Of a stretch of DNA of 64,000 nt, positions 19,694-28,152 are shown piece by piece. Location: contig NZ_CP023315.3 of NCBI RefSeq assembly GCF_002310375.3, forward strand, positions 992,001 to 1,056,000, read 5' to 3'. A program made the position numbers and the translations under genes. Position 1 is the stretch's first letter. The number at the start of each line of letters is the position of its first letter. The notes below the pieces were generated by a model. The model was given only the letters and a program-made list of their open reading frames with translations. It was not told where the DNA came from and ran no database searches. Origin of the DNA: Caulobacter vibrioides (GTDB lineage: Bacteria > Pseudomonadota > Alphaproteobacteria > Caulobacterales > Caulobacteraceae).

Positions 19694-20020
19694 TGTCCCC
19701 GTACCCGCTTACCGCTCGCTCAAGACGCCCACCCCACCAGCGAAAGGTGGCGTTCGCAAGACGGCGACGGCTTCAAGCCATAGGCCATGTTGTCCTGTCT
19801 GTCATCCGAGTAGGACAAAAGCAGGTCAAAAATGGCGGGTAACAGGACAAATAGCGGGACATTTCATGGCACCCCAGCTCCGCTTCAGGCGGCGGTGGAG
19901 CCCTGGCTGTGACATCCGGGCGGGGCGCCCAGGGGGCTTGTTTCGCGGGACTTTGGGCGTACTAGGCGACGAAAAAAAGACTAATGAAAACAGCTATTGC
20001 TGTAGTCGCTTCTCTATTAG

Positions 20021-20034
20021 TGGTAGCGCTATCA
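20021..20034. promoter_or_regulatory. LacI-type operator, core TAGCGCTA
   Basis: TGGTAGCGCTATCA, a near-perfect 14-bp palindrome 307 bases before the receptor start. It differs by two bases from the site at 58130-58143. The form resembles sugar operators described in Caulobacter. Confidence 0.65.
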
Positions 20035-20095
20035 TCGCTTATAGCCAAGGCCGTGGCGCTCTTTTGGGTGCGCTGCAGGCCTTGTCCAGCAGGAA

Positions 20096-20109
20096 TGACA
20101 ACGTTGACA
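20096..20109. promoter_or_regulatory. LacI-type operator, core AACGTT
   Basis: TGACAACGTTGACA, a 14-bp palindrome with one mismatched pair. Its right half contains TTGACA, so a repressor bound here could cover a -35 element. It lies 75 bases centre-to-centre from the TAGCGCTA site. Confidence 0.6.
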
Positions 20110-20340
20110 TTCTTGTTGACTTGGCCGGGACATTTCCAGATTGTGACGCTGTTCGACGAAGGCGCGGGGCTGGAATCGGACGACCGGGCGCCGGGGCCGC
20201 CGAGGGATTTGGACAGTCGCGGGACACGCGGCTGATCAAGCCAGCAAAGCCTCGCCGGGTCTCGTCAGCCGCCAACAGAGCGGCGGCCCGAGACGCGGTC
20301 GAGCGGCCAATAAGAACGACCTACTTTGGGGAGCGAGCAA

Positions 20341-23300
20341 TTGTCACAGGAAGCAAGGAAATCCGTGCTCAAGCGCGGACTGACGCTGGCGCTGGTCGCC
20401 GGCGCGTCGCAACTGGCCCTGACCAGCGGGGCCTTCGCCCAGCAGGCGGCCGGCGACACGCAAGTCGAGGAGGTCGTCGTCACCGGCGTCCGCGGCTCGC
20501 AACTGAAATCGGTTGATCTCAAGCGCAAGGAAGCCGCGATCGTCGACGCGATCTCGGCCGAAGACATCGGCAAGCTGCCGGACGTCACCATCGCCGACTC
20601 GCTGCAGCGCATCTCGGGCGTGCAGATCCAGCGCAACGCTGGTGAAGGCGCCACCGTCAACATTCGCGGTCTGGCCCAGGTCATCACCCTGCTGAACGGC
20701 GAACAGTATCTCAGCGCCGGCAACATGGGCTCGGCCCAGCCGAACCTGCTGGACGTGCCCTCGCAGCTGATGAACCAGGTGCTGGTCTACAAGTCGACCA
20801 ACCCGCGCAACGCCCTGTCGGGCATCTCGGGCACCCTGGACCTGAAGACCCGCCGTCCGTTCGACTTCAAGAACGGCTTCACCCTGACGGGCGCGGCCGA
20901 AGCCCAGCGCGGCGAACGCACCAAGGAAGACGATTACCTGGTCAACGGCGTCGTGAACTGGCGCAATGACCGCGTCGGCCTGATGCTGTCGGCCGCCGCC
21001 AGCAAGGCCAACCTCGGCAACAACTCGTCGGGCGTCGTCGGCCTGTCGGGCAACAACGACTGGGGCGGTTCGGCCGCGACCAACTTCGTCTCGCCGCACG
21101 GCTTCGAAAGCTTCAACCGCGTGGTCGAGCGCGAGCGTCTGGGCGTCAACGCCTCGTTCCAGGCTGACCTGGGCGAAGGCTTCACCCTGATCGCCGAAGG
21201 CTTCTACGCCAAGCTCGACGAGTACAACCGCGGCGCCGGCATCAACATCTCCAACCGTTGGGACGGCGGCGCGTTCGGCGTGTGGACCAAGCCCACCGTC
21301 TCGCAGAACACCGGCGTCAACAGCCCGGCCAACGGCCGTCCGTGGGCCGCCGTCGACGAATATGACATCGACGCCTGGTGGGTGAACTCGTTCTCGGTCA
21401 ACCGCACCACCAAGTCGGAATCGAAGAACTACAACCTCGAACTGAAGTACGACAACGGCGGTCCGTTCACCTCGGAAGTCCGCGCCATCCGCGCCAGCGG
21501 CGATCGTCTCAGCATGAACGGTCAGGCCCAGGGCGACCTGTCGAACTGGCAGTATGGTCCGAACCGCTTCAACCTGTTCCGTGACGCCAACGACCGCACG
21601 CGCGGTCCGTTCTATCCCAAGGCGATCTGCGACCAGTATCCGTCGGCCCAACGCAGCAACGCCGTCGTCGGCAGCGCCGGCGGCTGCTATCTGAACCCGA
21701 ACCCGCAGGGTTACGGCCAGAACCCGCAGCTGCACTACAACATCAGCGGCGATCACCCGGTGTGGAGCGGCTTCGACCGTCCGATCACCGGCGGTCTGGG
21801 CGCGGGCAAGTCGCTCAAGGACTACATGGCCAACAAGGACAGCTACGCGATCGGCGCGTTCTCGTCTGAGGGCAACAACGAAGTCGCCTCGGACATGAAC
21901 GTGTTCCGCGCCGAGGGCCACTACCGCTTCGACGATAAGTTCCTGGGCTTCATCACCAAGATCGACGCCGGCGTTCGCCAGAGCGACCGTTCGGTCAGCG
22001 TCGAGCAGTTCCACCTGTTCTCGGGCTTCTACGGCGGCGTCCCCGGCGCTGTGCAGGCCAACGGCTCGGCCATCCCGGCCGGCGGCTGCGAGGCCCAGTG
22101 GAAGGCCATCGACGTCGTCATGAGCCAGAACCAGTGCCAGGCCGGCGAGTTCGTGCCTGATCCGATCACCGGCAAGCCGGTGTTCCAAGGCTATACCGTC
22201 AACCGTCCGACCAAGCTCAGCACCTATAACAACGTGCTGTGGGTCGACGATCTCGGCGGCGTGACCTCGGGCATCCCGGGCTTCTGGGCCATCGATCCGA
22301 ACGACTTCGACGACGCGGAAGCCTTCCACAAGAAGGTGTTCGGCGGCGCCATCCGCGTCACTGTCCCGGGCCAGACCTATGACGTGACCATGAAGGAGCA
22401 GAGCGCCTACGGCGCGGCCAACTTCGAGATCGGCAAGCTGCACGGCGACTTCGGCCTGCGCGTGATCCAGACCGAACTGAATGTGAAGCAGAACCTGACG
22501 GGCGACACCCGCAACTACGGCGACACCAACGCCGACGCGGGCGACTCGGTCAGCAAGCGCAAGTACACCGACTGGCTGCCGTCGCTGAACGCCGTCTATG
22601 ACGTCAACGACAACTGGAAGTTCCGCTTCGCCTACGCCAAGACCATGCAACCGCTGGATCTGGGCAACTATGGCGGCGGTCTCTCGATCTTCACCGCCGA
22701 CTGCGGCGCGGCCCTGCCGAACGTCCGCTGCGTCACCGGCGCCAGCGCCTCGGGCAACCCGAACCTGGATCCGTGGCGGGCCTCCAACTTCGACGGCGCC
22801 GTCGAGTACTACTTCGGTCGCGCCTCGATGCTGAACATCTCGGCCTTCCAGCTGAAGATCGACAGCTTCGTGACCGGCGGCACCACCACGGGCCGCTTCC
22901 CCGACCAGGACGGCGTCATCCGTCGCACCGTCAATGTCAGCCTGCCCGTCCAGGGCGATGGCGGTTCGGTGAAGGGTCTGGAAGTCGGCGCCAAGGTCGC
23001 CTTCAGCGACATCCTGCCCGACATGGGCGTGATCTCGAACTTCGGTGTGGACACCAACTACACCTACTCGCCCAGCCACGAGAGCCGTCTGGACCTCGCC
23101 GGCGACGAGATCCCGTTCTTCGACAACTCCAAGCACCAGTTCAACCTGGTGGGTTGGTACCAGGACGACAAGCTGCAGGCCCGCGTGGCCTACAATTACC
23201 GGACCGACCGTCTGTCGGGCACCATGGGCGGCGGCGGCAACGCGGTCATCCCGGTCATGCAGAAGGCCACCGGCTATGTCGACGTGAACGTCAGCTACAA

Positions 23301-23454
23301 CGTTCGCGACAACGTCACCGTCTACTTCAACGGGTCGAACGTCACCGGCGAGATCGAGGACTACTACCTCCGCTTCGCCAAGGGTCAGACCCAATACGCC
23401 AACCAGAACGAGTTCGAGCCCCGCTACACGCTGGGTATCCGCGCGCGCTGGTAG
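20341..23454 (+). CDS. TonB-dependent receptor (sugar/oligosaccharide type)
   Basis: Outer-membrane gated barrel for active import, probably of an oligosaccharide given its neighbours. The start is taken as TTG at 20341, which has GGGGAG 8 bases upstream and leaves a clean signal peptide (LTLALVAGASQLALTSGAFA, cleaved before QQ). After it come EEVVVTGVRGSQLKS, the plug (VDAISAEDIGKLPDVTIADS, NIRGLAQVITLLNGEQ), and a barrel ending in aromatic IRARW. 1037 residues fits the large Caulobacter-type receptor subfamily. A terminator follows. The upstream palindromes imply LacI control; the halogenase genes lie just downstream. Confidence 0.94.
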   Translation: MSQEARKSVLKRGLTLALVAGASQLALTSGAFAQQAAGDTQVEEVVVTGVRGSQLKSVDLKRKEAAIVDAISAEDIGKLPDVTIADSLQRISGVQIQRNAGEGATVNIRGLAQVITLLNGEQYLSAGNMGSAQPNLLDVPSQLMNQVLVYKSTNPRNALSGISGTLDLKTRRPFDFKNGFTLTGAAEAQRGERTKEDDYLVNGVVNWRNDRVGLMLSAAASKANLGNNSSGVVGLSGNNDWGGSAATNFVSPHGFESFNRVVERERLGVNASFQADLGEGFTLIAEGFYAKLDEYNRGAGINISNRWDGGAFGVWTKPTVSQNTGVNSPANGRPWAAVDEYDIDAWWVNSFSVNRTTKSESKNYNLELKYDNGGPFTSEVRAIRASGDRLSMNGQAQGDLSNWQYGPNRFNLFRDANDRTRGPFYPKAICDQYPSAQRSNAVVGSAGGCYLNPNPQGYGQNPQLHYNISGDHPVWSGFDRPITGGLGAGKSLKDYMANKDSYAIGAFSSEGNNEVASDMNVFRAEGHYRFDDKFLGFITKIDAGVRQSDRSVSVEQFHLFSGFYGGVPGAVQANGSAIPAGGCEAQWKAIDVVMSQNQCQAGEFVPDPITGKPVFQGYTVNRPTKLSTYNNVLWVDDLGGVTSGIPGFWAIDPNDFDDAEAFHKKVFGGAIRVTVPGQTYDVTMKEQSAYGAANFEIGKLHGDFGLRVIQTELNVKQNLTGDTRNYGDTNADAGDSVSKRKYTDWLPSLNAVYDVNDNWKFRFAYAKTMQPLDLGNYGGGLSIFTADCGAALPNVRCVTGASASGNPNLDPWRASNFDGAVEYYFGRASMLNISAFQLKIDSFVTGGTTTGRFPDQDGVIRRTVNVSLPVQGDGGSVKGLEVGAKVAFSDILPDMGVISNFGVDTNYTYSPSHESRLDLAGDEIPFFDNSKHQFNLVGWYQDDKLQARVAYNYRTDRLSGTMGGGGNAVIPVMQKATGYVDVNVSYNVRDNVTVYFNGSNVTGEIEDYYLRFAKGQTQYANQNEFEPRYTLGIRARW

Positions 23455-23465
23455 GCCAGAGCCTG

Positions 23466-23495
23466 TCCGCTTCTGATGGAAACATCAGAGGCGGA
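23466..23495 (+). other. 13-bp RNA hairpin with GAAA loop
   Basis: TCCGCTTCTGATG and CATCAGAGGCGGA pair (one G-U) around a GAAA tetraloop 11 bases after the receptor stop. There is no T-run, so it is a likely 3'-end stabilising or processing structure rather than a terminator. Confidence 0.7.
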
Positions 23496-23519
23496 TCAGC
23501 AGGCTCGATCTCGAGCTTT

Positions 23520-23544
23520 CTTGAGCGTGGCGGCCACGCTCAAG
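23520..23544 (+). other. Second 11-bp RNA hairpin in receptor 3' region
   Basis: CTTGAGCGTGG-CGG-CCACGCTCAAG, a perfect 11-bp stem with a 3-base loop and no T-run. It lies between the GAAA-loop hairpin and the terminator. Confidence 0.7.
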
Positions 23545-23563
23545 TCCCCCTCTCACCTCCTGC

Positions 23564-23597
23564 GGCCGCCGTGGTTCTCCACGGCGGCCAATTTTTT
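23564..23597 (+). terminator. Rho-independent terminator after TonB receptor
   Basis: GGCCGCCGTGG-TTCT-CCACGGCGGCC, a perfect 11-bp stem, followed by AA and six T. It is strong and separates the receptor from the halogenase genes, which either need their own promoter or depend on read-through. Confidence 0.92.
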
Positions 23598-23679
23598 AAG
23601 GAGGCGGCGCCTGTCCGGTTCGGGCGGCAGCCGCTAGCCTGAAGACAAGCCGGACACAGAGCCGGAACCGGGAGCGACC

Positions 23680-25212
23680 ATGCAGGATAATCGGATCCGC
23701 AAGCTGGTGATCGTCGGCGGGGGAACCGCCGGCTGGATGGCGGCTGCGGCCCTGCGGCGGCACTTCCACGGCGGTCCGCTGGAGATCACGCTGGTCGAGT
23801 CCGAGGACATCGGCACGGTCGGCGTCGGCGAGGCGACCATCCCCACCATTCGCGGCTTCTACCAGCAGCTGGGCCTGTCCGACATCGAGGTGATGCGGGC
23901 CACGCAAGCGACCTGCAAGCTGGGCATCCGCTTCAACGGCTGGCTGCGCGAGGGCGCCGCGTTCATCCACCCCTTCGGTCATTTCGGCCAGGACCTGCGG
24001 GGCGTTCCGTTCCATCACTATTGGCGCAAGCTGGCCCAGGCGGGCGAGCCCACCGACATCGCCGACTATTCGCTGGGCGCGTCCCTGGCCGCCGCCGGCA
24101 AGTTCATGGCCCCGCCGCGCAACCCGACCTCGACCCTGTCGGTCTTCGACTGGGCCCTGCACTTCGATGCGGGCCTTTTCGCCCAGCTGATGCGCCGGGT
24201 CGCCGAGGACAACGGCGTGCGCCGGATCGAGGGCAAGATCACCAAGGTCAACCTGCGCCCCGAAGACGGCTTTGTCGCCTCGCTCGACTTGGAAGGCGGC
24301 GCGCGCGTCGAGGGCGATCTCTTCATCGACTGCTCGGGCTTCCGGGGCCTGTTGATCGAGGAGGCGCTGCACACCGGCTACGAGTCGTGGAGCGATCTCC
24401 TCTTCTGTGACCGCGCCTGGGCCGTGCAGAGCGAAGGGCAGGGCGACCCGCCGCCCTATACCGACGTCACCGCCCACAGCGCCGGCTGGCGCTGGCGCAT
24501 CCCGCTGCAGCACCGCTACGGCAATGGCTATGTCTTCTCCTCGCGCCACATCAGCGACGAAGACGCCCTGGCCGAGCTGAAGGCCGCCGTGCCCGATCCC
24601 TTGCTGCACGAACCGCGCCTGATCCGCTTCAATCCCGGCCGCCGCAAGCAGGTCTGGAACAAGAACGTCATCGCCCTGGGCCTGGCGTCCGGTTTCCTCG
24701 AACCGCTGGAGAGCACCTCGATCGCCCTCATCGAGACGGGCGTCGAGAAGATCAAGGCGCTGTTCCCGGACCGCGATTTCGCGCTCGAACTGGCCGACGA
24801 GTTCAACGACTGGTCCCGCCGCGAGATGGAGCGCGTGCGCGACTTCATCATCCTGCACTACTGGGCCAACAAGAGAGGCGACACGGCCTTCTGGCGCGAC
24901 TGCAACGCCGTGACCTTGCCCGATACGCTGCAGCGCAAGATCGACCTCTTCGTGGGGCGCGGCCACTTCGTGCGCTATCGCTGGGAGATGTTCGCCCCGC
25001 CCAGCTGGATGGCGATCTATGCGGGCTTTGAGCTGCTGCCCAGCGCTGTCGATCCCAGCCTGGACGGCGTCGACCCCAAGGCGCTCAGCGCCCCGCTGGC
25101 CGAAATGCGCAAGGCCGTGCGCGAGGTCGTCGCCTCGGCCCCGCCGCATCAGGCTTTCCTGGATCAGTATTGCCGTCCCGCGCAGACCCAAGCCTCCAGC
25201 GCGGCGGAGTAG
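23680..25212 (+). CDS. Flavin-dependent tryptophan-halogenase homologue 1
   Basis: FADH2-dependent halogenase-fold protein. The 510-residue sequence has the FAD motif VIVGGGTAGWMAAAAL, GVGEATIP, the lysine that carries the chloramine in known enzymes (K80 in ATCKLGIRF), the WxWxIP signature (GWRWRIPLQHR) that distinguishes halogenases from monooxygenases, and FLEPLEST with the expected glutamate. ATG 23680 follows GGGAGCG. It is 9 bases from a second homologue. Whether it chlorinates tryptophan is unproven: such genes beside TonB receptors have no settled role and no flavin reductase gene is nearby. Confidence 0.88.
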   Translation: MQDNRIRKLVIVGGGTAGWMAAAALRRHFHGGPLEITLVESEDIGTVGVGEATIPTIRGFYQQLGLSDIEVMRATQATCKLGIRFNGWLREGAAFIHPFGHFGQDLRGVPFHHYWRKLAQAGEPTDIADYSLGASLAAAGKFMAPPRNPTSTLSVFDWALHFDAGLFAQLMRRVAEDNGVRRIEGKITKVNLRPEDGFVASLDLEGGARVEGDLFIDCSGFRGLLIEEALHTGYESWSDLLFCDRAWAVQSEGQGDPPPYTDVTAHSAGWRWRIPLQHRYGNGYVFSSRHISDEDALAELKAAVPDPLLHEPRLIRFNPGRRKQVWNKNVIALGLASGFLEPLESTSIALIETGVEKIKALFPDRDFALELADEFNDWSRREMERVRDFIILHYWANKRGDTAFWRDCNAVTLPDTLQRKIDLFVGRGHFVRYRWEMFAPPSWMAIYAGFELLPSAVDPSLDGVDPKALSAPLAEMRKAVREVVASAPPHQAFLDQYCRPAQTQASSAAE

Positions 25213-25221
25213 GACAAGACC

Positions 25222-26772
25222 ATGACCACCACCCACCCCAACGCGCTTCGCAAGATCGTCATCGTCGGCGGCGGCTCGGCCGGCTGGATCTCGGCGGCGA
25301 TGCTCAGCCACTACTTCCAGAACGGCGGCTGCGCGGTCGAGCTGATCGAGTCCGAGGAGATCGGCACCATCGGGGTGGGGGAGTCGACCATCCCGCCGTT
25401 CCTGCAACTGCTGGCCAGCCTGGGCGTCGACGAGCGCGAATTCATTCAGGCCACCCAGGCCAGTTTCAAGCTGGGCATCCGCTTCGAGGACTGGAAGCAG
25501 AAGGGCCAGCGCTACTACCACCCGTTCGGCGCCATCGGCGGTCCTATCGGTCCGCACGAGTTCTACCAGTGCTGGCTGCGCGCCAAGGCCAACGGCCATC
25601 CGTCGAACCTGCAGGACTTCGCGCCCGGCACGGTGATGGCCGACCAGTGGAAGTTCATCCCGCCCATGAAGGCCCAGCGCACCCTGATCGCCGGGGCCAG
25701 CTACGCCCTGCACGTCGATGCGCGCCTGGTGGCCAAGTTCCTGCGCGACTATGCCGAGGCCCGGGGCGTCAAGCGCACCGAGGGCATCGTCACCGACGTG
25801 GTCACCCACCCCGACGGCTCGGTCGCCAAGGTGATCATGAAGGACGGCCGCGAGGTCGAGGGCGATCTCTTCATCGACTGCACCGGCTTCCGGTCGCTGC
25901 TGATCGGCAAGACCCTGGACGTGCCGTTCAACGACTGGTCGGACATGCTGCTGTGCGACCGCGCCGTCGTGGTGCAGACCGAAAACGTCGGCGCGCCGCA
26001 CCCCTACACCGTGTCCAAGGCCGAAGACGCCGGCTGGCGCTGGCGCATCCCGCTGCAGCACCGGGCCGGCAACGGTTACGTCTTCAGCTCACGGCATCTC
26101 AGCGACGACGCGGCCCGCGCCACCCTCGTTCAGAACGTCGAGGGCCAGATGCTGATGAACCCGATGTTCATCGCCTTCAAAACCGGCATGCGCCAGCGCC
26201 TGTGGCACAAGAACGTCGTGGCTGTGGGCCTGGCCGGCGGCTTCATCGAGCCGCTGGAGTCGACGGCCCTGCACCTCATCTATCGCGGCATGGACTTCCT
26301 GCTGCGGTTCTTCCCCGACCGCGACTTCGACCCGGCCCTGGCGGCCGAGTACAACCGCCGCATGACCGCCGACTACGAGGAGATCCGCGACTTCATCGTG
26401 CTGCACTATTGCACCACGCAGCGCGACGACACCCCGTTCTGGCGCGACGTCCGCAACGCCCCGATCCCCGACAGCCTCAAGGAGCGCATGGCGCTGTTCC
26501 AGGCCCAGGGCGTGCTGCGCGAGGGCGTCGACGACATGTTCCGAAACCCGTCCTGGCAGTCGGTGATGGAGGGCATGGGCGTGCGCCCGCGCCGCTACCA
26601 GCAACTGGTCGACACCGCGCCCTACGACGTCATCGCCCAGACCCTGGACCAGTCCGCCCCGATCCTGGCGGCCCAGGTGGCGGGCCTGCCCAGCCACGGG
26701 GAGTTCCTGGAGAAGCACTGCCCGGCCCCGAAGCCGGAAGCGGTGGTCGCGCCGTTTGGGGCGGTGGCGTAG
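25222..26772 (+). CDS. Flavin-dependent tryptophan-halogenase homologue 2
   Basis: Paralogue of the preceding gene, 516 residues. It keeps VIVGGGSAGWISAAML, GVGESTIPPF, the catalytic-type lysine (K83 in QASFKLGIRF), WRWRIPLQHR and FIEPLESTA. It is well diverged from its neighbour, including in the central substrate region (PFGAIGGPIGPHEFYQCW), so the two probably do not act on the same substrate or may form a heteromer. It starts 9 bases after the first gene's stop, hence co-transcribed. A 6-bp hairpin (26783-26802) follows without a T-run. Confidence 0.88.
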   Translation: MTTTHPNALRKIVIVGGGSAGWISAAMLSHYFQNGGCAVELIESEEIGTIGVGESTIPPFLQLLASLGVDEREFIQATQASFKLGIRFEDWKQKGQRYYHPFGAIGGPIGPHEFYQCWLRAKANGHPSNLQDFAPGTVMADQWKFIPPMKAQRTLIAGASYALHVDARLVAKFLRDYAEARGVKRTEGIVTDVVTHPDGSVAKVIMKDGREVEGDLFIDCTGFRSLLIGKTLDVPFNDWSDMLLCDRAVVVQTENVGAPHPYTVSKAEDAGWRWRIPLQHRAGNGYVFSSRHLSDDAARATLVQNVEGQMLMNPMFIAFKTGMRQRLWHKNVVAVGLAGGFIEPLESTALHLIYRGMDFLLRFFPDRDFDPALAAEYNRRMTADYEEIRDFIVLHYCTTQRDDTPFWRDVRNAPIPDSLKERMALFQAQGVLREGVDDMFRNPSWQSVMEGMGVRPRRYQQLVDTAPYDVIAQTLDQSAPILAAQVAGLPSHGEFLEKHCPAPKPEAVVAPFGAVA

Positions 26773-26874
26773 GGGGGGCAAAAGCCAATAGCCACGTTGG
26801 CTCCATAGCATGAGCAGGGCGTTCGATAGAGCTCGCTTGGCATATGGCGACAACGGAAAGTCCGCCGAGAGTGC

Positions 26875-28125
26875 CTAGGTCTTTGGATTTGACCCGAACA
26901 TTGGGAAGAATGATCGCTGCAGCTTGAGACGAATTGTATCTTCAACTGAGATCGTGTTGCCCTTTCGCCGGACCCCGCCATCGGGCGTGATCACCTCCAA
27001 GTCCGGGTTTTCGAGCATAGCGGCGTGAATGTCGTCCTTATGTGCGGGCGTAGCGCTGTAGGCGGACTCGTAGAAGTCGCTCATCGGCATGACGTCACCA
27101 GCTTCCATGACCAGCTTCGGAATGTCCGAATTAAGCTGGTTGCGAGCCGCAGCGCGGTCGTCCTCCTTGAAGAGATAAAGGCGTCCCTCGTTAGCTGGAT
27201 TGTAGTTGAACATCCGCAGACCTGACCTACCGAAGTGGTCGAGCTCACCGTTTTCATGCAGGACGTCGTTGTAGACTTGGCGAGCCCTGTAGTTGTTCGC
27301 CAGATGCAGCATCCAGTATCGCCAACCGTCCGGATTGCGGATCGAAAAAGGACTCACGTACGGCGCGCATGCCTTGAGTGCTTCGTAGACTGTCTTCTCG
27401 GCCGCACCGAGCCACTCTTGCTTAGAGAGTAGCTTGTCATCCAAGTGCCGCAACTGCTCGGGTGAGAGGCTAAGATGGCGAAGCTGGCGCTCCAGCAGCG
27501 CCGGATCGCGCTGGCTCAAGTAGGTCATCAGTGTCTGGATGGCGAACGTATAGAAGACCTCTGTCGACGCGGTGATGCGCATGATGTCCTGGACGGTGGG
27601 GACTTGGACGTCGGCGTGCCCGTACTGGTCGAGATTGAATATGACGCTGCGATAGCGTCCCCCCTCAACGACCGCCTTCATGGCTGGATAAGCCACTTCG
27701 AAGGGATCGGAAAAATACCGCATCTGTATGTGCAGCTTGGAGGGCTTGTCCTTAACGGCCGCGACCAGCGGCTCACATCGTGATCGCAAAAGATCGACGA
27801 CATCGGGTGAAGCGTCGTTGAAGACCAACATCGCCTCGATCTCTATGGGGTTTATCCCCTGGACTGCGCGCTGGGTGTTGATCAGCTCGAGGGTGGTTTC
27901 AAGTTCTTCAAGGAAGATCAGGGGGGAACCTGAAGCGCCGCAATTGTAACGGCCGGCGCCGGCGAAACCATCCACGATGGCGATGCGGAAACGCTCTCGT
28001 TTGGGTAACTGGCAGCGAACGATCAGATACTGCCGGAAATACTCTCGCAGGATCTTGTGCTTGCGCCGAGAGTGGTCGTCCAGATTGGCCTTTTCGAGCC
28101 AGTCGTCATAGCCCGCTGTCTTCAA
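26875..28125 (-). CDS. tcmP: Three-Cys-motif partner protein (TcmP)
   Basis: A 416-residue protein matching the TcmP family: DDHSRRKHKILREYFRQYL at the N terminus, then IAIVDGFAGAGRYNCGASGS (a Rossmann-like, methyltransferase-resembling loop) and FNLDQYGHADVQVPTVQDIM. TcmP proteins are named for pairing with a Cys-rich DUF5131 protein, which here lies 27 bases upstream on the same strand. Biochemical function is unknown. G+C is visibly lower than in genes on either side, a sign of transfer. It starts at ATG 28123-28125. Confidence 0.85.
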   Translation of the reverse strand: MKTAGYDDWLEKANLDDHSRRKHKILREYFRQYLIVRCQLPKRERFRIAIVDGFAGAGRYNCGASGSPLIFLEELETTLELINTQRAVQGINPIEIEAMLVFNDASPDVVDLLRSRCEPLVAAVKDKPSKLHIQMRYFSDPFEVAYPAMKAVVEGGRYRSVIFNLDQYGHADVQVPTVQDIMRITASTEVFYTFAIQTLMTYLSQRDPALLERQLRHLSLSPEQLRHLDDKLLSKQEWLGAAEKTVYEALKACAPYVSPFSIRNPDGWRYWMLHLANNYRARQVYNDVLHENGELDHFGRSGLRMFNYNPANEGRLYLFKEDDRAAARNQLNSDIPKLVMEAGDVMPMSDFYESAYSATPAHKDDIHAAMLENPDLEVITPDGGVRRKGNTISVEDTIRLKLQRSFFPMFGSNPKT

Positions 28126-28152
28126 GCTCCACCCCGCTCCACGTGGCCCGGA

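Larger units (their letters stand above)
19694..20340. other. 647-base intergenic control region
   Basis: No convincing gene. The left part (19785-19865) is comparatively AT-rich with repeated AGGACAAA words near the likely lacI promoter. The right part carries two LacI-type palindromes (20021-20034 and 20096-20109) and a long receptor leader. A short frame from 19984 has a hydrophobic start but an uncharacteristic tail and no ribosome site, so it is not called. Confidence 0.6.

Noticed and set aside
19984..20235. Short frame with hydrophobic start (MKTAIAVVASLLVVALSSLI)
   Set aside because: Lies within the receptor control region over both operators, has no ribosome site and an atypical tail.
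20344..23394. Very long minus-strand open frame opposite the first TonB receptor (about 1000 codons); similar ones opposite the receptors at 34 and 60 kb and opposite the halogenases
   Set aside because: High-GC codon bias on the real strand removes stops from one antisense frame. The products are Gly/Ala/Arg/His/Val-rich without domains, and the sense proteins have clear motifs.
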